From CAZEAC01 sp964510065 (GTDB lineage: Bacteria; Bdellovibrionota_C; UBA2361; CAIXSY01), in the NCBI GenBank assembly GCA_964510065.1, contig CAZEAC010000013.1:1-64000 (forward strand): a stretch of 64,000 nucleotides of DNA. The letters run 5' to 3'. Below, in pieces: positions 59,959 to 64,000 of this stretch. How positions within the stretch are numbered: position 1 is the stretch's first letter; each line of letters opens with the position of its first letter. The notes under the pieces are model-generated. The model was not told the DNA's origin, searched no databases, and saw nothing but the letters and a program-made list of their open reading frames with translations. A program made the translations under genes and the position numbers.

Positions 59959-62511
59959 ATGAGACCACATTATTACCCTTCAGTTCGCGCGCTGGTGCTT
60001 TTGTCGCTTCTTATGGCGACGAGCGCCATATCTCAGTCGACATCCTCTTCGGTGGATAGCCCCGACAAAAAGACTCTTTTTGAAGAGGACACCAAGGAGC
60101 ATAAGAAGGCGCTCGAAGAAGAACAGAAAAAGATCTTAAGCCGTGATCCTGCCGGTTCGGGCTTTCTTAATTTCTCTGCGCCCACTGTCGAGTTTCTCAA
60201 AGAAGGCAATGTCGTTCGCGGCAGTGGCGGTGTACTTATCGCGGGTGAGGGCGTATCGGCGCAAGCAGAAAAAGCCCAGGTTAACCAGAACACCAAAGAT
60301 GCGACTCTCGAAGGCGGGGTTCTTTTTTCAGGTATTTCCGGAGAGATTTCCGCGGAAAAAGCAGCGATAAATTTTGATTCTGAAACTGGAAAGTTTGATG
60401 CCGCTGAATTTTCGATGAGCGATGGCGATTATTTTGTTCGGTCTTCTGAAGCGACGAAACTTAGCGAATATGAGTACGAGCTCGAAGAATCAGAGTTTTT
60501 CACCTGTCGATGTGGCGATGGTTCAAGGCCTTGGTCTGTAGGGTGTTCTCGCGCACATATTACTGAAGAGGGCTATGCCCATACCTATAATACGAAAATT
60601 CAGTTTCATGAGTTTCCGGTGCTGTATTCACCTTACTTTGTCTTCCCAGTAAAACGTGAGCGAAGCTCCGGGCTTTTGGCGCCAAGTTTTGGCATTAGCA
60701 ATAAAGATGGCTTTCAGACCCGCCTTCCGCTTTTTGTCGTTTTGGATGACAGCACGGATCTCACTCTGACCCCTTTTATAGAAACTGAAACCCGTGTTGG
60801 GTCGGAGCTTAACTTTAGAAAAGCCTTTTCGGAACGGCACAATCTTGATCTGGGGTTGTTGTATTCCGATGAGAGCCTCCGCGATGAATCCCTTCGCGGG
60901 GTAGTGTACGTCGATCCGAAAAGCGGTGGCGCTCCGATTACAAGTCTCTCGCAACTAAGCAGTCCAGACTTCAGCCAGGATCGTTTCGGCGGTTATCTTT
61001 CTGAAAGTTGGAAAAGTGAAGAGAGCGCGCTTCTCCCAAGCGCATTTATAATCGATGGTCACTATGTGAGTGACGATCTTTACCTTCGTGAACTCCCTAA
61101 TGATCGAATTGGCGATCCGCGAGATCGCTACCTCATTTCTACTGCGCTTCTTCGTACTGGTCTCGGAGAATATGCTTATGCCGAGGCGCTAGGGGAGTAT
61201 AATCAACTCCTCGATGCGACTGATGATGATCTCGTGTTCCAGCGTGGCCCGCAACTTTCGTTGGCCGGCTCGAAAAGTTTTAGGCCCTTTGGCTTTAATC
61301 CTTTAGGCATCAAGGTAAATACCGGACTCGGGCTAACCGCAACGAATTTCGTGCGCCAGGAGGGCTACGATGGCTGGCGCTATGATGTAAACCCGACGGT
61401 GGGAATTCCGCTTCGTGTATCAAACTATCTTCAAACACAGGCAACTTTCGGCTGGCGCCATACCAGCTACTCGCTTAATGAAACTGCAAATCCTGCTGTC
61501 TCCGGAGAAGAGCTGGATTCAAGCACCGATCGTCAACTCTACACGCTTGGCTACGATGTGAGTTCGGCGCTTGAGCGGGTCTATGAGCTTGAGCAGGATA
61601 GTCTGCTTCGTTCACTCACGAGTCTGGGAGCACAAAATCAGGAAAGTGAGCTGCTTAGGGTGAAACATGTGCTTGAGCCAAAGGTGAGCTACCTCTACGT
61701 GCCCGAGCGAGATCAGGCCGAGAACCCATTTTTCGATAGCCTTGACCGCTACGGTGCGCGGAGTCTCGTTACCTACGGGCTTGATAATACAATTTATGGG
61801 CGATTCTTGCCGCGGAGCGCAGTCGATGACAACATTCCTGACCTGGCGCCGCGCGTCGAAGATCTCCCGACAGCTGGCATTGGGCGTATCGCCGGCGATA
61901 TTTCGGGGTTTGATGACTCCTCGGGACTTGGCAATAGCTTACAAACAAAGCGCGGCACGATTCGGAAGTTGATGAATTTTGGTGTGCGCCAAAGCTATGA
62001 CTTAAACGAGGAGCGCCAAGACTTAAATCCGGACAGGAACTCTTTCTCAGATCTTGGTTTCTATGCAGGACTATTTCCTACTCAGAATTTTGGATTACAG
62101 CTTGATAACAATTATAATGCGGAGAATAACGAGATTTCATCCTGGCATATCGGCACCACATTAACCGATGACCGCGGAGATGCTCTTCGTGCGCGTTATT
62201 CGTATGTGAAAGATTATAGTGTAACCGCGAAGGATATCGATCAAATAGAGGGCAACCTGGAGATTAAGCTAATTGACCGTTTACGTATCGGTTATTATGC
62301 GTCCTACGATAATTTTGCCAATGAATTTTTCGAAAATCGGGTAGCGCTCAGATTGAAGAGTCCGTGCGATTGCTGGAGTGTGGATCTGGGTTATAGTGAG
62401 ACTCTTAATCCAGATAAGGAAACATTCTTATTGCGCTTTACTTTTAAGGGGTTAGGCGATATTTCTCAGAATGTCTTTTCGCGCCGTCCTGAAAACAATA
62501 GCGCTGGCTAA
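59959..62511 (+). CDS. lptD: LPS-assembly protein LptD
   Basis: LptD is the outer-membrane beta-barrel that places LPS in the outer leaflet. This 850-residue protein has a signal peptide (LVLLSLLMATSAISQS) and a coiled acidic linker. A periplasmic OstA/LptA-like jellyroll follows (GSGGVLIAGEGVSAQAEKAQ ... ATLEGGVLFSG), then the barrel, with HEFPVLYSPYFVFPVKRERSSGLLAPSFG as the signature after the plug. Cysteines form two groups, CRCGDG...GC near residue 180 and CDC near 812, comparable with the inter-domain disulphides of E. coli LptD. surA and lptE are not adjacent. A 7-base palindrome (59939-59953) sits just ahead of the start codon, and no ribosome site is obvious. Confidence 0.93.
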   Translation: MRPHYYPSVRALVLLSLLMATSAISQSTSSSVDSPDKKTLFEEDTKEHKKALEEEQKKILSRDPAGSGFLNFSAPTVEFLKEGNVVRGSGGVLIAGEGVSAQAEKAQVNQNTKDATLEGGVLFSGISGEISAEKAAINFDSETGKFDAAEFSMSDGDYFVRSSEATKLSEYEYELEESEFFTCRCGDGSRPWSVGCSRAHITEEGYAHTYNTKIQFHEFPVLYSPYFVFPVKRERSSGLLAPSFGISNKDGFQTRLPLFVVLDDSTDLTLTPFIETETRVGSELNFRKAFSERHNLDLGLLYSDESLRDESLRGVVYVDPKSGGAPITSLSQLSSPDFSQDRFGGYLSESWKSEESALLPSAFIIDGHYVSDDLYLRELPNDRIGDPRDRYLISTALLRTGLGEYAYAEALGEYNQLLDATDDDLVFQRGPQLSLAGSKSFRPFGFNPLGIKVNTGLGLTATNFVRQEGYDGWRYDVNPTVGIPLRVSNYLQTQATFGWRHTSYSLNETANPAVSGEELDSSTDRQLYTLGYDVSSALERVYELEQDSLLRSLTSLGAQNQESELLRVKHVLEPKVSYLYVPERDQAENPFFDSLDRYGARSLVTYGLDNTIYGRFLPRSAVDDNIPDLAPRVEDLPTAGIGRIAGDISGFDDSSGLGNSLQTKRGTIRKLMNFGVRQSYDLNEERQDLNPDRNSFSDLGFYAGLFPTQNFGLQLDNNYNAENNEISSWHIGTTLTDDRGDALRARYSYVKDYSVTAKDIDQIEGNLEIKLIDRLRIGYYASYDNFANEFFENRVALRLKSPCDCWSVDLGYSETLNPDKETFLLRFTFKGLGDISQNVFSRRPENNSAG

Positions 62512-62612
62512 CTCCTAAATGCCCGGTGCGGTTGATAATTCGGCGCACGGGACCTTTTCTGAGAGCTGCGCTACAATTTTAGTCGCGTATTTTTTTGAGA
62601 AGACGAAAAGCT

Positions 62613-63635
62613 ATGCAGGTACTGATAACCGGCGCGGCCGGTTTTATAGGTAGTAATTTGGTGCATCTTTTGGCCCGCGAGCGGCCACAGTGGGATCTTG
62701 TTGCTCTGGATAAGCTTACCTATGCCGGAAATTTCGAAAATATCGCTGATCTGGTCCAGCATCGGAAGGTGCAATTCGAGAAATTAGATATCGCCGATCC
62801 TGAGGAGATGAAGCGACTCTTTGAGCGCTACAATTTCGAATTGGTATTTCATCTCGCCGCTGAAAGCCATGTCGATCGCTCGATTTTTTCGGGAGTAGAA
62901 TTTGCTCGTACTAATGTCGTAGGCACGCAGGTGCTGCTCGATGTTTCCCGCGCGGCCAAAGTAAGGCGATTTGTGCATATCTCGACGGATGAGGTGTATG
63001 GCTCGCTAGGTCCTACGGGACGTTTCGTGGAAACGACACCACTTGATCCGTCGAGTGCCTACTCGGCATCAAAGGCGGCGAGTGACCTTATGGTGCTTGC
63101 GGCATTTAGAACCCACGCGCAGGAGGCTATAGTTACCCGTTGCACCAATAATTACGGTCCGTTGCAGTTTCCTGAAAAGCTTATTCCGCTTTTTATTACT
63201 AACGCGCTTGAAGATAAGCCGCTGCCGCTTTACGGCGATGGACTTAATGTTCGAAGCTGGGTTCATGTGCTTGATCATTGTGAAGCGTTGCTCGGTGTTG
63301 CTGAGCGTGGACGGGCGGGCGAAGTGTACAATGTGGGCGGTGCTGCCGAGGCCGAACTTCCGAACAAAGAGGTAACTCGTAAGATTCTTGCGATTCTTGG
63401 AAAACCAGAGACGCTTATCAAGCCAGTAGCTGATCGCCTAGGCCACGATCGGCGCTATGCGGTCGACTATTCCAAGATAAATAAGGAGATCGGCTGGAAG
63501 CCAAAAATTGATTTTGTGCAGGGACTTGCCGACACGGTTCGCTGGTACCGAGAGAACGAAAAATGGTGGCGTTCTATCAAGAGTGGTGAGTATCTCAAAT
63601 TTTATGAGAAAAATTACGGTGCACGCGGAGTATAG
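62613..63635 (+). CDS. rfbB: dTDP-glucose 4,6-dehydratase
   Basis: RfbB (RmlB) turns dTDP-glucose into the 4-keto-6-deoxy sugar, the second step to dTDP-rhamnose. The 340-residue SDR enzyme has the NAD motif TGAAGFIGSN, LDKLTYAGNFENI, HLAAESHVDRSI, STDEVYGSLG, the YSASKAASD catalytic Tyr-Lys, TRCTNNYGP, and HDRRYAVDYSKI near the C-terminus. ATG 62613 is preferred over an in-frame TTG at 62595. It is followed after 3 bases by rfbD, so the two form the start of a rhamnose operon that runs off the window. Confidence 0.97.
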   Translation: MQVLITGAAGFIGSNLVHLLARERPQWDLVALDKLTYAGNFENIADLVQHRKVQFEKLDIADPEEMKRLFERYNFELVFHLAAESHVDRSIFSGVEFARTNVVGTQVLLDVSRAAKVRRFVHISTDEVYGSLGPTGRFVETTPLDPSSAYSASKAASDLMVLAAFRTHAQEAIVTRCTNNYGPLQFPEKLIPLFITNALEDKPLPLYGDGLNVRSWVHVLDHCEALLGVAERGRAGEVYNVGGAAEAELPNKEVTRKILAILGKPETLIKPVADRLGHDRRYAVDYSKINKEIGWKPKIDFVQGLADTVRWYRENEKWWRSIKSGEYLKFYEKNYGARGV

Positions 63636-63638
63636 GCG

Positions 63639-64000
63639 ATGAAGATCTTGTTATTCGGCGGAAGTGGGCAGCTTGGATTTGAGATTCGCAAGCGTGCGCA
63701 TGATCTTAATTTTGAAGTGCTGTCGCCAGTGCACTCTGAAGTTGACATCGCAGACGCCGCGCAGGTACGGCACTTTGCCGCCAACATTAAAGTCGACATC
63801 GTGATTAATTGCGCGGCCTATACCGCCGTCGATAAAGCCGAAGTTGAGCGCGAGCAGGCGCACAGGATTAACTGTGTCGGTGCGCAAAATGCTGCCGAAG
63901 CCGCAAAAGCGCAGGGAGTGCGGCTGCTGCATGTTTCGACCGACTATGTATATGACGGTGCGCTCAACCGCCTGATACGCGAAGATGATCCGGTTCGGCC
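63639..64000 (+). CDS. rfbD: dTDP-4-dehydrorhamnose reductase, 5' part
   Basis: The frame starts at ATG 63639 and is cut by the window end after about 120 codons. The visible part has the NADPH motif FGGSGQLGFEI, then NCAAYTAVDKAEVEREQAHRINCVGAQNAAEAA and the VSTDYVYDG strand with its conserved Asp, all typical of RfbD/RmlD. Together with rfbB it supplies L-rhamnose for surface glycans; rfbA and rfbC are presumably downstream. Confidence 0.95.
   Translation, partial: MKILLFGGSGQLGFEIRKRAHDLNFEVLSPVHSEVDIADAAQVRHFAANIKVDIVINCAAYTAVDKAEVEREQAHRINCVGAQNAAEAAKAQGVRLLHVSTDYVYDGALNRLIREDDPVR

Overview
The window looks like a draft contig (a 10-N gap lies at 16848-16857) from a Gram-negative, deltaproteobacterial-type organism. 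It carries lpxC, lpxD and lptD for lipopolysaccharide, a type IV pilus minor-pilin/PilY1 cassette, fliG, and the translation block rimP-nusA-ylxR-infB-rbfA-nrnA-truB in the order usual for deltaproteobacteria and relatives. The exact lineage cannot be fixed from the sequence alone. No complete insertion sequence, CRISPR array or prophage was seen. Small palindromic, MITE-like elements are frequent between genes.

Layout. 1-3941: a same-strand group of enoyl-CoA hydratase (cut by the window edge), acyl-CoA dehydrogenase, a cysteine-synthase-fold protein that lacks the PLP lysine, a GNAT acetyltransferase and an FMN-binding split-barrel protein. 3962-5081: a small unknown gene and a VOC-family protein. 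5429-15424: the nusA/infB operon running on into purA and a response regulator-LpxC fusion. 15568-22065: type IV pilus assembly (FimT-, PilV-, PilW- and PilX-like proteins, PilY1, and a small secreted protein). 22079-30795: a TPR protein, a large protein with an N-terminal helix-turn-helix, 3-hydroxyacyl-CoA dehydrogenase, mreB, a flippase-like membrane protein, tRNA-Lys with an odd repeat array, and a protein with a cationic amphipathic tail.

31196-44719: coaX, a secreted beta-helix protein, lpxD with a possible attenuated leader, GDP-fucose synthase, a PhoD-like phosphatase, two methyltransferase-family genes and two large unknown proteins. 44788-56507: mostly exported proteins of unknown role (YceI, a Tat lipoprotein, a cysteine-rich protein, a GloVer-repeat protein), with an orphan fliG among them. 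56705-64000: pgk, a Nif3-like gene, accD, lptD, rfbB and the start of rfbD.

The recurring theme is the cell envelope. LpxC and LpxD (lipid A), LptD (LPS export), Fcl, RfbB and RfbD (deoxysugars for O-antigen), MreB (shape), pili and many exported proteins are all encoded here. The most unusual observations are the REC-LpxC fusion, the lysine-less cysteine synthase homologue in a compact operon, the terminator-containing leader in front of lpxD, the repeat array behind tRNA-Lys, and a related pair of MITE-like elements at 30976-31157 and 42664-42854.
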